64,000 nucleotides of DNA from Anaerolineales bacterium (GCA_015075185.1 JABTUW010000003.1:186001-250000), one strand, 5' to 3'. Numbered from the stretch's first letter, positions 32,219-42,139 are shown. Notes: generated by a model not told the origin, from the sequence alone. Made by a program: numbers and translations.

Positions 32219-33768
32219 TACGAGTCGTACAAATTCTTGCCTTCTAACTCCCGCTCTCGCCGGGCGACATAATCCCCCAATGCTTCGGCAACAGCCGGAT
32301 CGAGGGGAGGCTGCTCGTACTGGGCCAGCAGCTCTTGCCAGACGCTATACGCTCGCTGCATGGTATCCAGACCACCGGCTTCGCGCCAGGTGTCGTAAGG
32401 CTGGCGGTCGCCGAGAACGGATGGGAAAAATTCGGTGCTGTAGCGCGCCTGGGTATGCGCTGTCCCAAAATGATGCCCGCCCGGCCCCACCTCGGCGATC
32501 ATATCCAGGGCCAGGGTCTGCTCGCTGATCTCGAATCCGCCGAGAAAGTGGTAAACCATGGCCAGGTTTTCGACATCAATGATGAACTTTTCAAAGGAGG
32601 CGGTCAAGCCGCCTTCCAGCCAGCCGGCGGCGTGCATAATCAGATTGCTGTGCGAGAGGATACAGGGCCAGAGCGTCCACAAGGTTTCATAGGCGGCCTG
32701 GGCGTCGGGGACTTTGGCGGTGGTCAGGCTGCCGCTGGCGCGATAGGGCAGGCGATAGCGCCGGGCCAGTTGGGCCCCGACCGCCAGCGCCCAGGCGCCC
32801 TCCGGCGTGCCAAAGGCCGGGCTGCCGCTTTTCATATCCACGTTGGTGGTGAAGCCGCCGTAGATGACCGGCGCGCCGGGCCGGACCAGTTGGGTCAGGG
32901 CTACCCCGGCCAGGGCTTCGGCGTTTTGCTGGGCCAGGGCCGAGGCCAGGGTAATGGGACTCATCGCGCCGGCCAGGATGAAGGGAGTAATGTAGCAAAC
33001 CTGCCCGGCGCGGGCATAGGTGATCAGGCCGCCGAGCATGCGGCTGTCGTAGCGCAGCGGGCTGTTGACATTGATCACATCGCCGATGACGGGATCACCG
33101 GATAGGTCGCCAAAGACGATTTGGGCCAGGGCGAGGGCGTCGCCGGTGATCTCCCGGCCGTGGGCATTTTCCATCACGGCCTTATCGGTCAGCCTGAAAG
33201 CGGCCGCGAGCCGCCGTAAATGGCGCAGTGAGACCGGCACGTCGTGGGCTGTCACCTGGTCCCAGGCGGCAAAGTGCAAAACATGGCACATCTGCGACAG
33301 TTTCAGGAAGTTTTCGTAATCCTGAGTGGTGCCGGGGCGCCGGCCCATCGTTAAGTCGGAGGCGTAGACCATGCCGCCGCAGGGGCCAAAGGCCAGCGAG
33401 TTACCGCCGATGAGCACGTTTCGCTCAGGGTTGCGCGCCCGCCAGGTGAAGTTGGGTGGGGCGGTGGCGATGGTCTCCAGGAGCAGGTCGCGATCAATCC
33501 AGACATGCTGGCTGGCGCGGTCTACTTTAGCCCCGGCTTTGGCCCACAAGGCCAGCGCCTCGTCGTCCAGGAAATCCAGGCCGACCTCTTCCAGGATGCG
33601 CATGGAGGCCAGGTGCAGCGCCTCAAGCTGGTCGGGGGCCAGGATTTCGAGCGGGGGCAGCGGGTTCCGCAGATGGCGAAAAGGGATTTTGAGCAGTGGC
33701 GACTCGGCGCGTTGCCGCCGCCGGACGGCTCGCCGGTCCGCCCGTGATGGTTCCAGAGTCTCAGTCAT
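32218..33768 (-). CDS. trimethylamine-methyltransferase (MttB) family protein
   Basis: A 516-residue protein starting at the ATG at 33768 after TGGAG. It has the MttB TIM-barrel signature: ILEEVGLDFLDDEALALW near the N-terminus, VLIGGNSLAFGPCGGMVYASD, GDVINVNSPLRYDSRML, and the C-terminal DMIAEVGPGGHHFGTAHTQ. MttB proper needs pyrrolysine (an in-frame UAG). This frame is continuous without one, so it belongs to the non-pyrrolysine members, some of which demethylate glycine betaine or similar amines onto corrinoid proteins. No corrinoid protein gene is adjacent. An upstream longer frame lacks a ribosome site. Confidence 0.82.
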   Translation of the reverse strand: MTETLEPSRADRRAVRRRQRAESPLLKIPFRHLRNPLPPLEILAPDQLEALHLASMRILEEVGLDFLDDEALALWAKAGAKVDRASQHVWIDRDLLLETIATAPPNFTWRARNPERNVLIGGNSLAFGPCGGMVYASDLTMGRRPGTTQDYENFLKLSQMCHVLHFAAWDQVTAHDVPVSLRHLRRLAAAFRLTDKAVMENAHGREITGDALALAQIVFGDLSGDPVIGDVINVNSPLRYDSRMLGGLITYARAGQVCYITPFILAGAMSPITLASALAQQNAEALAGVALTQLVRPGAPVIYGGFTTNVDMKSGSPAFGTPEGAWALAVGAQLARRYRLPYRASGSLTTAKVPDAQAAYETLWTLWPCILSHSNLIMHAAGWLEGGLTASFEKFIIDVENLAMVYHFLGGFEISEQTLALDMIAEVGPGGHHFGTAHTQARYSTEFFPSVLGDRQPYDTWREAGGLDTMQRAYSVWQELLAQYEQPPLDPAVAEALGDYVARRERELEGKNLYDS

Positions 33769-33966
33769 CTTTGCTCCATTGGGTTGCTGGCAGCATGGGC
33801 TGAGGGTTATTCTCCAGGGAACGGCCAGACGCGACAAACCAACGTGTTGCATAATGTGAAACACTGTTCCCGGATGGAGTTTGGCTATTATATCACAGTT
33901 CGGCGGGGTGTCAATCTATTTTGATTGACCGCGTAATGCAGTATCCTAATCCGCAAGAAGCGAAGC

Positions 33967-36132
33967 TCAACTGCTCTTCCTTAAGATAGGTAAGTAGACA
34001 CAAAAGCCACGAATAAAAGTCGGTTCAGCATCTATTCCAGGTTCTGTGGTTAACCGAACTATCTCACTTGTGTTTGTGTCTAGTAGATATAAGTCAGTAT
34101 TTCCACTTACTGTACGCTGGATAATTAGCCGAGTATCATCTACCCAAGCAGGATAATCTCCATCATGAAGCACTTGCCTATTTCCAGATCCATCGTGGTT
34201 AATTATGTATATACCTGATGTTTTAACATATGCAATCTTTTGAGGTTGGGAAATAAAACACGGTGAGAATTTGGGATTGCGTATGTCGCTCCCAAAGATG
34301 ACAGGTATCGAATTACCAGTATCTTGATCGTATATCCACAAACCATAGTTATTAGCAAAAACAATCTCATTTTGTGCTCGGTTCCAATCTGCGCTAGTTG
34401 CGTCGGTAATTGAGTTCCCAAAGCCAAACTCTAAACCATTATTCAAATTTTCAATGGTTAAGCGGGAAGAACCCTGACGATCTGTTATTGTGGTAAATTG
34501 TGAAGAATTAGTACTAAAACTACCTCCCCAGTCGTTACTGTTTTCATTTATGTAGGTATCAAATGTTAGCCGACGCACAGCAGCGGTAGCTAAGTCTAAA
34601 GTATAGAGTCGTTGTCTCGAACTCTTTTTGTAGTCATCTGCATCAAAGATAACAAAGCGCTTACTAGGAGATATTGAAGGTCGGTGAGGATCTTTAATTA
34701 CTCCATCTGTTAGTGGTTCGGCTGGCCCTGTCGGTAGGAAATTATCATTAAGCGGCAAAAAGTACAGTCGTCCGCTTCCTCCAGAGCGATCAGAAACAAA
34801 TATCAGACCTTCCTGACGAGCTTGATAGAATTCCTCGAAAGCAAACGCAGTTGGCTCAAGAGTGAATGAGAATTCGTATAACTGTTGTTGAGCCATATTT
34901 ACAGCATAAAATGCATTAACTGTTTCATTTGCTTCAGGATTTTTATTGAGGTCTGCTAAATCTACAGCAATTTGCGCTCTCCGAACGCTGACTTCCCCTA
35001 TGGTGCTGCTTTCGAATTTCAAGGTCAAATCGGTACGTTGCTCATAGCCAGGTATAGGACACTTTGAAAAATATTCGTTCACATTTTGTGGTTGATCTAT
35101 TACTAGCTTTGAGCCAGTTGACACATTCGTTGAAATATCCTCTGTAATAGTTATTCCTGTTGTAATCGGCGGTATTAAGAGGTTACGGATGGCTATGCCA
35201 TTTTTATCTATCAGAAAAATTGATCTTCCATCATGAAAAGCTTCGATTCCCGCTGCAAACTCTCCATCAGCGTTGCTACATGTCCTATGAGGAAGACCCC
35301 ATAAAGTTGGCCCTCTCATAAAATTAAAGCCAGCAAAACCCAACCGAGTACTGGTAGTCAACCGAGAAACATGAGCAGAGCGGAAATGCAACTCTGGTTG
35401 CAATGTTGCTGTAATCCATTTAAGCTCAACCTCAAGAATACCTTCGCCCGCTTCAGAATGGATATCATAGATGACCCTTATGGTGTAAGTGTCAACTTCG
35501 GTGATGTTCACATTATCAACATGCTGCAAATAATCTTTTTCCAAACTGAACGGTTCACCAATGAAACCCGTGCGTGTAGCTGCCCCCTGTAGTTTTGGAG
35601 ACTCAGCGCCAGCAACATTGAAAAATCCGTCAGATGTCATTACAACGACAGTTGGGTAGCTACCTTCAGTAGCTTTGTGGATAAACCAGAGGCGATTGAC
35701 CTTCTTTCCTGCTTGATCATAGTGGCTATCCAATTCACTTTGTAGAATACCACTGCTGCCAGGAGTGCATCGAACTAAACTCCAAAGTTTATCCCTAATC
35801 TGAATAGTATCAAAATTCATAAAGGGCCGTCCACCGGTCCGGAACTCAACTGACCAGCCTTCTGATTTATTAATAGGTTTGGGACAATTCAGTTTGTTGA
35901 TTTGATCAAATGATCGAAGATCAAGCGTTGTGGAGATATTGCGCAGAGGATCATCACTAAATGGTTTAGTAGCCCGTACAGGTAGAAGTGCCTTGCGACT
36001 TTCATATTCACTAATATTAAGGGGTTGGGCTGATGTGACTCGAACCAAATCAGAAGGCAAAAAGTCCCAAACGATAACGAGAATTACGAGGGATAAACTG
36101 ACAGCAATTAGCACATTTTGCATCTTTTTCAT
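33967..36132 (-). CDS. membrane-anchored TolB/PD40-like propeller protein
   Basis: A 721-residue protein with an N-terminal membrane helix (VLIAVSLSLVILVIVWDFL), so it faces outside. The first ~400 residues are a large beta-rich domain without an evident family. Residues ~420-710 contain PD40-type propeller blades: EGLIFVSDRSGGSGRLYFLP, HRPSISPSKRFVIFDADDYK, IVFANNYGLWIYDQDTGN, KIAYVKTSGIYIINHDGSGNR, YPAWVDDTRLIIQRTV. Such propellers bind proteins or sugars. The gene is AT-rich relative to its neighbours and stands alone, so it may be acquired. Confidence 0.65.
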   Translation of the reverse strand: MKKMQNVLIAVSLSLVILVIVWDFLPSDLVRVTSAQPLNISEYESRKALLPVRATKPFSDDPLRNISTTLDLRSFDQINKLNCPKPINKSEGWSVEFRTGGRPFMNFDTIQIRDKLWSLVRCTPGSSGILQSELDSHYDQAGKKVNRLWFIHKATEGSYPTVVVMTSDGFFNVAGAESPKLQGAATRTGFIGEPFSLEKDYLQHVDNVNITEVDTYTIRVIYDIHSEAGEGILEVELKWITATLQPELHFRSAHVSRLTTSTRLGFAGFNFMRGPTLWGLPHRTCSNADGEFAAGIEAFHDGRSIFLIDKNGIAIRNLLIPPITTGITITEDISTNVSTGSKLVIDQPQNVNEYFSKCPIPGYEQRTDLTLKFESSTIGEVSVRRAQIAVDLADLNKNPEANETVNAFYAVNMAQQQLYEFSFTLEPTAFAFEEFYQARQEGLIFVSDRSGGSGRLYFLPLNDNFLPTGPAEPLTDGVIKDPHRPSISPSKRFVIFDADDYKKSSRQRLYTLDLATAAVRRLTFDTYINENSNDWGGSFSTNSSQFTTITDRQGSSRLTIENLNNGLEFGFGNSITDATSADWNRAQNEIVFANNYGLWIYDQDTGNSIPVIFGSDIRNPKFSPCFISQPQKIAYVKTSGIYIINHDGSGNRQVLHDGDYPAWVDDTRLIIQRTVSGNTDLYLLDTNTSEIVRLTTEPGIDAEPTFIRGFCVYLPILRKSS

Positions 36133-36261
36133 GGTTGTTCACCTCTTTGTAAACCACCTGTCTTTAAGAAATATGATTTAAGGTTACACCAAATAATGTA
36201 ACCTAATTATATCAAAAAATGTGACTGTGGTATCGTTAGTAATGCTGAAAGCAAAAGTTCG

Positions 36262-37602
36262 CTAAATTTGGGTAATGTAAGAGAAAAAATCTGGATATCT
36301 AAGGTCAGTATGTAGTTTTTCCAGGTGGGCTTGGACCAGCACGCGAACGCGGCGAATGTTGTCTGCGGCTTGAAACGCCTCAGTTCGACCCAACAGGGAT
36401 TGTTTGACCTGCTTAAAAGTCGCTGTTTCTCCTCGTAGGAGGGTTTGAATGAGGGCGCAGGTTTCGGTCACCTCCGCCTGGGCAGCAGTCGCCAGAACGG
36501 CGTGAGGCACGCCTGCCCGGTCCAAAGCTGCACGCATAGACTTCTCATCGGCGTCTGCTTTGATTTCAACCTGGCTCAGGTAATGGCGGATGAAGTCTAC
36601 CGGGTCGAATGGCTCCAGGAAGATGCTGACATCCTGGCCGGTGGTCAGGGCAAAAAGGAGCAAAAAGCCAATCTCGGTAGCAGCAGCTTTTGAACTGGCT
36701 TCTGCGACAATGGGCAGCAACAATTTATCGGCCCCTTTTTTAGATTCGAGTTCGATGGAGAGGAGGGTGCGCATGGCCAGGCCCGTTGAGAAAGGGTCCG
36801 GGCTGCGGTAGGGAATGTCCCAGGCTTCGGCCACAGCGCCCTCCGACAATATGCTCAGCACGTACCCGTCGCCGGTGTATGGCGCGGCGAGCCGCTTTAT
36901 CTTTTGCTCAAAGGTGTTTCGATAAGCCTGAGTGTAAGGCCCACCCGATCCCCCCAGCAGCACGCGCAGGGGATAGTTCTGCTGGCGCTGGTTCTTTTTG
37001 GCGAGAAAATCATTGAAGTTTAGACCCGTGTAAGCCGCCTCCATTTGCTGTCGCGCTGCAATACAGGCTAGATGGGCCAATTCCGCTAAATCATTGCCCC
37101 GATGAAGCTGCAGAAAGCGGCTGAAAATCGGGTTGGTATCTATCTCCTCCATAAACATTTCGAGGATCATATATTGGGCAACAGCGCCAGGGTCATTCAA
37201 ACTGGCCAGCAAGTTGTCCTCAATTGAGACGATGACGACCTGCCCCCGCAAAGCCGCCGAAGTCAGAGCCAGGCCCACTTCGGCGATGGAACCGAGGCTG
37301 CCGTTTACAAGTTCGTGGTTTTCCAGCCGTATAACAATGACCGCCGCGTCGGCCAGCACCTCGGCTTCAACGGCGGCATAGGCAGGATCCCACCCCTCAA
37401 TTTGGGGGTCAAAACCGGGCACGCTTGCCTGCCTGAACACCGCCAAAAATTCAGCGGCCTTGCGCCACATGGCTGCGGCATGGGTTGACCCATACCAGCC
37501 GACCAAATTCAAAAGATTCGTTGGGGTTTCTTCCAGCTTGTTTTTCTGGCTCGGCCAGGTGGCCGGCGTGATGACTAAATCACTTGGAGTTGTCGCTGCC
37601 AT
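36262..37602 (-). CDS. protein with two nucleoside-deoxyribosyltransferase-like domains
   Basis: A 446-residue protein. Residues ~30-150 look like the Nuc_deoxyri_tr2 fold: GWYGSTHAAAMWRKAAEFL, ADAAVIVIRLENHELVNGSL with GSIAEVGLAL, and GQVVIVSIEDNL. Residues ~215-340 repeat the layout: RVLLGGSGGPYTQAYRNTFE, LLPIVAEASSKAAATEIGFL, GQDVSIFLEPFD. The Glu of 'SxxEVG/ATEIG' is in both. The C-terminal ~100 residues are helical. Nucleoside deoxyribosyltransferases share this fold with NAD-cleaving and nucleotide-sensing domains, so a nucleotide-hydrolase or sensing role is plausible. A single-gene role cannot be given. It is divergent from the hut operon. Confidence 0.5.
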   Translation of the reverse strand: MAATTPSDLVITPATWPSQKNKLEETPTNLLNLVGWYGSTHAAAMWRKAAEFLAVFRQASVPGFDPQIEGWDPAYAAVEAEVLADAAVIVIRLENHELVNGSLGSIAEVGLALTSAALRGQVVIVSIEDNLLASLNDPGAVAQYMILEMFMEEIDTNPIFSRFLQLHRGNDLAELAHLACIAARQQMEAAYTGLNFNDFLAKKNQRQQNYPLRVLLGGSGGPYTQAYRNTFEQKIKRLAAPYTGDGYVLSILSEGAVAEAWDIPYRSPDPFSTGLAMRTLLSIELESKKGADKLLLPIVAEASSKAAATEIGFLLLFALTTGQDVSIFLEPFDPVDFIRHYLSQVEIKADADEKSMRAALDRAGVPHAVLATAAQAEVTETCALIQTLLRGETATFKQVKQSLLGRTEAFQAADNIRRVRVLVQAHLEKLHTDLRYPDFFSYITQI

Positions 37603-37736
37603 GGTTCACACCTCGATCTAAACCTAGCCTCAATTGGGAGAGTCTGGTAAAATAAGTAAGCGAAAAAAGCTTTTCTTATCCCCAAATCTGGCCCATTATA
37701 GCATACCTGTATTGTGCTGTCTACGGAGGTGAGGCA

Positions 37737-39386
37737 ATGACGCGCACCATTCGCGCCCCACGCGGAACGCAGTTGACCTGTAAAAACTGGCTGATTGAAG
37801 CGGCTTACCGGATGCTGCAAAATAACCTGGACCCGCAGGTGGCTTTTGACCCGGATAATCTCATTGTTTACGGCGGGCGAGGGAGAGCGGCGCGCAATTG
37901 GGAGTGCTTCGACGCCATTCTGGAGTCGCTGCGCACCCTGGAACCGGATGAAACGCTGCTGGTGCAGTCGGGCAAGCCGGTCGTCGTATTTACTACCCAT
38001 GAAGACGCGCCGCGGGTGCTGCTGGCCAATTCCAACATCGTTCCGGCCTGGGCCACCCAGGAAAATTTTGATCAGTGGGAAAAAGCCGGGCTGATCATGT
38101 ACGGCCAGATGACCGCCGGGAGCTGGATTTACATCGGTACCCAGGGAATTTTGCAGGGCACGTACGAAACGCTGGGAGCGCTGGCTCGCCAGCACGGCTG
38201 GGGCACGCTGAAGGGCAAGCTGGTTGTTACAGCCGGCCTGGGGGAGATGGGCGGGGCGCAGCCCCTGGCAATCACCATGAACGAAGGCGTCGGCCTGCTG
38301 GTCGAGGTGGACCGCTGGCGGGCCGAGCGGCGCTTGTCGTTGCGCCAGGTTGACGCCATCACCGACAACCTGGAAGAGGCGATGACCTGGGTGGACGAGG
38401 CCCTGGCACAGCAGGAAGCCAAATCCATCGGCCTGATTGCCAACGCCGCCGAAGCTCTGCCCGAACTGGTCGCTCGCGGGGTTGTGCCTGATGTTGTGAC
38501 CGACCAGACGTCGGCCCACGACCCACTTTATGGCTATATTCCGGCGGGCTTGACGGTGGAAGCCGCCGCTGAACTGCGCCGGCGCGACCCGGCCGAGTAC
38601 CAGCGCCGCTCGATGGAGTCCATGGCCCGGCATGTCCAGGCGATGCTCGACTGGCAGCAGAAAGGGAGCATTGTTTTTGATTACGGCAACAATCTGCGCC
38701 AGCGGGCCTACGATTTTGGCGTCAAAGATGCTTTCAGTTATCCCGGCTTTGTCCCGGCCTACATTCGTCCCCTCTTTTGTGAAGGCAAAGGCCCCTTCCG
38801 CTGGGTGGCTCTCTCCGGCGACCCGCAGGACCTCTACACCACTGACCAGGCCATCCTGGACCTCTTTCCCGAAAATGACCATCTCGCCCGCTGGATTCGT
38901 CTGGCCCAGGAGAAGATCGAATTTCAAGGCCTGCCCGCCCGCATCTGCTGGCTGGGCTACGGCGAGCGGGCCAAAGCCGGCCTCAAGTTCAATGAACTGG
39001 TCGCTTCCGGGCAGGTCAGCGCGCCGATTGTGATTGGCCGTGACCACCTCGACAGCGGCTCGGTAGCCAGCCCCAACCGCGAAACGGAAGGTATGCGCGA
39101 TGGCTCAGACGCCATTGCCGACTGGCCGCTGTTGAATGCCCTGGTCAACGCCGTTGGCGGGGCAACGTGGGTCAGTATTCATCACGGCGGCGGCGTGGGC
39201 ATCGGCTACAGCATTCACGCCGGGCAGGTCATCGTCGCCGACGGGACCGAGGCCGCCGCCCGCCGCTTGCAGCGGGTCCTGACGGCTGACCCCGGCATGG
39301 GCGTCGCTCGCCACGCGGATGCGGGCTATCCAGAGGCGGTAGCCTTTGCGAAGGCAAACGGGGTCAAAGTTCCGATGCTGGGATAA
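37737..39386 (+). CDS. hutU: urocanate hydratase
   Basis: A 549-residue enzyme converting urocanate to 4-imidazolone-5-propionate, the second step of histidine degradation. The NAD-binding loop is VVTAGLGEMGGAQPLA (about residues 162-177), and the conserved catalytic region appears as DQTSAHDPLYGYIPAGL, GSIVFDYGNNLRQRAYDFGV, RPLFCEGKGPFRWVALSGDP and the C-terminal VGGATWVSIHHGGGVGIGYS. Length matches the family. The start follows ACGGAGGTGAGGCA. It opens the hut operon, followed after 19 bases by aceK. Confidence 0.97.
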   Translation: MTRTIRAPRGTQLTCKNWLIEAAYRMLQNNLDPQVAFDPDNLIVYGGRGRAARNWECFDAILESLRTLEPDETLLVQSGKPVVVFTTHEDAPRVLLANSNIVPAWATQENFDQWEKAGLIMYGQMTAGSWIYIGTQGILQGTYETLGALARQHGWGTLKGKLVVTAGLGEMGGAQPLAITMNEGVGLLVEVDRWRAERRLSLRQVDAITDNLEEAMTWVDEALAQQEAKSIGLIANAAEALPELVARGVVPDVVTDQTSAHDPLYGYIPAGLTVEAAAELRRRDPAEYQRRSMESMARHVQAMLDWQQKGSIVFDYGNNLRQRAYDFGVKDAFSYPGFVPAYIRPLFCEGKGPFRWVALSGDPQDLYTTDQAILDLFPENDHLARWIRLAQEKIEFQGLPARICWLGYGERAKAGLKFNELVASGQVSAPIVIGRDHLDSGSVASPNRETEGMRDGSDAIADWPLLNALVNAVGGATWVSIHHGGGVGIGYSIHAGQVIVADGTEAAARRLQRVLTADPGMGVARHADAGYPEAVAFAKANGVKVPMLG

Positions 39387-39405
39387 CTGTTTATAGGGTC
39401 TAAAC

Positions 39406-41154
39406 TTGAGTATAAACAACAGTAATCAACCGGCCTTCAATGGTGCCCAAACTATCTTTAATGCTTTCGTCTCTTTTCAAGACGGGTTTAAAGCCATCAC
39501 TCACCGGGCGAAAGTCCGCTTTGAACAGCGTGATTGGGTCGGGATACAGCAAGATGCCCTAGAACGGCTGGAGCTGCGGGAAAAAATTATCAAGGAGGCC
39601 AGGGTCACATTGAAAAGTTACCTGGGCAACCGGGCCAGATATAAAGCCGTGTGGGTCTGGATGAAAACGTATTACTCCGAGCTGGTGGCCGGTCGCCCTG
39701 ACCGCGAGCTGGCCGAAACCTTTTTTAACTCGGTGACCCGGCGGATTTTTGGAACCGTGGGGGTTGACCCGGACATTGAATATGTCTCATTCGACTTTGG
39801 TGCGCCCTTGGCCCGACCCAAAACACCCATTTTTAAGCTGTACTATCGCCGGACGACTACGGCGGCGCTGGTCAAGGAGATTTTGCAGGATTATTCGTTC
39901 AAAGTTGGCTATGTTCAGCTTGACTCCAACTGCGTATTAGCTGGCGCTGAAATTGACGCGCACCTGCGGACAGTATTTGGCCACCAACCCCTCATTGACG
40001 TGGCCGAGATGGTCACCGCTATTTTTTATCGGAACAAAGGCGCGTATCTTGTGGGCCGGCTGCGGGTGGGGTCGCAGATTATTCCTCTCGCCTTCGCTCT
40101 GCTAAATTTAGAGCAAGGAGTCGTTATTGATGCCGTCTTGCTCACGGACGACGAACTGAGCATCCTCTTCAGTTTTACCCGCTCCTATTTCCACGTTGAA
40201 GTCGAAGAGCCGCGCGCGCTCATTACTTTCTTAAAATCCATCATTCCTTTGAAGCGTATCGCTGAGCTGTATATTTCCATAGGTTACTACAAGCACGGTA
40301 AAACCGAGCTGTACCGTGATTTCATGCAGCACCTGGTCCAATCGGCTGACCGCTTTGAAATTGCCAAAGGCGAGCGGGGCATGGTTATGGTCGTCTTTAC
40401 CCTGCCTTCTTATGATATTGTTTTTAAGGTCATCAAGGACCGCTTCAGCCAGCCAAAAAAGACCACTCGCCAAAAAGTGATGGACCGCTACCAACTGGTC
40501 TTCAAGCACGACCGGGCCGGCCGGCTGATAGATACCCAGGAATTTGAGCATCTTGCCTTCAAAAAGGACCGTTTTAGTCCCGAACTGCTGGCCGAACTCC
40601 AGCAAGTAGCGGCCAACAGCGTGCTGGTGGAGGGGGATAGAGTCGTCATCAAACACCTCTACACCGAGCGCCGCTTGATCCCCTTAAACCTTTACCTGAA
40701 GGATGCCAGTCCGGCGGCAGCACGCGATGCCGTGGTTGACTGCGGTAAATGCATTAAGGATTTGGCAGCAACCAATATTTTTCCAGGCGATTTTTTGCTG
40801 AAAAATTTTGGCGTCACCCGGCATGACCGCGTGGTTTTTTACGATTACGACGAACTCTGTTTTGTGACCGACTGCAACTTTAGAAAAATTCCCCTGGCCA
40901 GAGATTTCTACGAGGAATTCGAAGCCCAACCTTGGTTTTATGCTGACGAAGCGGATATTTTCCCTGAGGAGTTTAAAATCTTCCTGGGGTTATCGGGTCG
41001 TTTGTTGGAGATTTTCGCTGCTTACCATCAGGATTTGTTTGAGGTCGAATTCTGGCAGGAGATGCAGGCCCGGCACCGCGCCGGAGAAACGATAGATATC
41101 TTTCCTTACAAACTGAGTAAACGCCTGTTACCCACAGAGCCAGCGGTGGCCTGA
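39406..41154 (+). CDS. aceK: isocitrate dehydrogenase kinase/phosphatase (AceK)
   Basis: A 582-residue full-length AceK, the bifunctional enzyme that inactivates and reactivates isocitrate dehydrogenase and so directs carbon into the glyoxylate bypass. Family motifs are the ATP loop EIAKGERGMVMVVFTLPSYD (about residues 318-337), the conserved VFKVIKDRF with the ATP-binding Lys, the LYTERRLIPLNLYL stretch, and catalytic Asp in FPGDFLLKNFG (about 459-469) and FYDYDELCF (about 478-486). The start is a TTG, as no nearer ATG exists. It sits 19 bases after hutU and 17 before ftcD, within the hut operon. No glyoxylate-cycle gene is in the window. The family is otherwise best known in Proteobacteria, so transfer is possible. 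Confidence 0.88.
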   Translation: MSINNSNQPAFNGAQTIFNAFVSFQDGFKAITHRAKVRFEQRDWVGIQQDALERLELREKIIKEARVTLKSYLGNRARYKAVWVWMKTYYSELVAGRPDRELAETFFNSVTRRIFGTVGVDPDIEYVSFDFGAPLARPKTPIFKLYYRRTTTAALVKEILQDYSFKVGYVQLDSNCVLAGAEIDAHLRTVFGHQPLIDVAEMVTAIFYRNKGAYLVGRLRVGSQIIPLAFALLNLEQGVVIDAVLLTDDELSILFSFTRSYFHVEVEEPRALITFLKSIIPLKRIAELYISIGYYKHGKTELYRDFMQHLVQSADRFEIAKGERGMVMVVFTLPSYDIVFKVIKDRFSQPKKTTRQKVMDRYQLVFKHDRAGRLIDTQEFEHLAFKKDRFSPELLAELQQVAANSVLVEGDRVVIKHLYTERRLIPLNLYLKDASPAAARDAVVDCGKCIKDLAATNIFPGDFLLKNFGVTRHDRVVFYDYDELCFVTDCNFRKIPLARDFYEEFEAQPWFYADEADIFPEEFKIFLGLSGRLLEIFAAYHQDLFEVEFWQEMQARHRAGETIDIFPYKLSKRLLPTEPAVA

Positions 41155-41171
41155 ATAGAAAGGTTGACTTG

Positions 41172-42065
41172 ATGAAAATTTTACTGTCCGTCCCCAATAT
41201 CAGCGAAGGGCGCAATCTCGACGTGGTCGAGCAGGTCGCCGATGCTGTCCGCCACACGCCGGGGGTCAAGCTGGTTGATTATTCCTCCGACGCCGACCAC
41301 AACCGTTCCGTGCTGACCTACCTGGGCGAGCCGGAGGCAGTGCTGGCCGCGTCGAAGGCAATGGCGAGCAAAGCCTTCGAGTTGATTGATATGAGCCAGC
41401 ACCGGGGTTCCCACCCGCGCCTGGGCGCGGTAGACGTCGCCCCTTTCATTCCCGTGCGCAACATGGATACCGCCGAAGCTGTCGAAATCTCGCGCCGTTT
41501 TGGCCGCTTTGTCGGTGAAATGGGCGTGCCGGTCTACTACTACCGCGAGTCGGCCACCCGGCCGGAGCGGTACGATTTGCCCGCTATTCGCAAAGGCCAG
41601 TATGAAGCCCTGCCCGAAAAGCTCAAAGACCTGGCCGCCTGGCAGCCCGACGAAGGGCCGGCGGTCTTCAACGCCAAAACCGGGGCGATGGTCACCGGCT
41701 GCCGCTTCCCCTTGATTGCCTTCAATGTTAACCTGCACACCACCGACCTGGCCGTTGCCAGGCGCATTGCCGAGGGAGTCCGCTTCAAAAATGGCGGCTA
41801 TCGCCACGTGCAGGCGATGGGCGTGGATCTCAAAGAGCAGGGCCTGGTCCAGGTTTCGATGAATTTGACCAACTATCTCGAAACGCCGCTGCCGCGGGTG
41901 CTGGAGACGGTGCGCTTTGAGGCCGCTCGCCACGGCGTAACGGTCGCCGGGACGGAGATTATCGGCTCCATCCCTCTGGGCGCGGTCGAGGAAATTATCA
42001 AGCATTATGTCCAGGCCCACGATTTTAAGCTGAACCAGATTTTGGAAACGGCGTTGCTGGAGTAA
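41172..42065 (+). CDS. ftcD: glutamate formimidoyltransferase
   Basis: A 297-residue enzyme that moves the formimino group of N-formiminoglutamate to tetrahydrofolate, leaving glutamate; the last step of this hut pathway. Motifs: KILLSVPNISEGRNLDVVEQ at the N-terminus, SSDADHNRSVLTYLG, the catalytic His region MSQHRGSHPRLGAVDVAPF (about residues 76-94) and VNLHTTDLAVARRIAEGVR. I use the ATG at 41172; a TTG lies one codon earlier. The C-terminal cyclodeaminase part found in mammalian FTCD is absent, as usual in bacteria. Confidence 0.95.
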   Translation: MKILLSVPNISEGRNLDVVEQVADAVRHTPGVKLVDYSSDADHNRSVLTYLGEPEAVLAASKAMASKAFELIDMSQHRGSHPRLGAVDVAPFIPVRNMDTAEAVEISRRFGRFVGEMGVPVYYYRESATRPERYDLPAIRKGQYEALPEKLKDLAAWQPDEGPAVFNAKTGAMVTGCRFPLIAFNVNLHTTDLAVARRIAEGVRFKNGGYRHVQAMGVDLKEQGLVQVSMNLTNYLETPLPRVLETVRFEAARHGVTVAGTEIIGSIPLGAVEEIIKHYVQAHDFKLNQILETALLE

Positions 42066-42066
42066 A

Positions 42067-42121
42067 CAAAGTAGCAAAATAGCAGAGTCGCCCTAGGAAA
42101 CGCTGCGACCTTGCTACTTTG
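42067..42121. repeat. palindromic repeat (GTAGCA type), copy 1
   Basis: CAAAGTAGCAA (42067-42077) is inverted perfectly as TTGCTACTTTG (42111-42121). It fills the gap before hutI. A related copy lies at 55919-55971. Confidence 0.75.
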
Positions 42122-42139
42122 CGACCCTGGTACCTGCCT

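Noticed and set aside
32218..33768. Pyrrolysine-dependent MttB
   Set aside because: The frame contains no internal UAG and is full length, so it is a non-pyrrolysine member.
37575..39047. Long 490-codon frame on the minus strand
   Set aside because: It lies wholly antisense to hutU, has no family similarity and no ribosome site; it is an effect of high GC.
41181..42077. 298-codon minus-strand frame
   Set aside because: Exactly antisense to ftcD, whose sequence is unmistakable.
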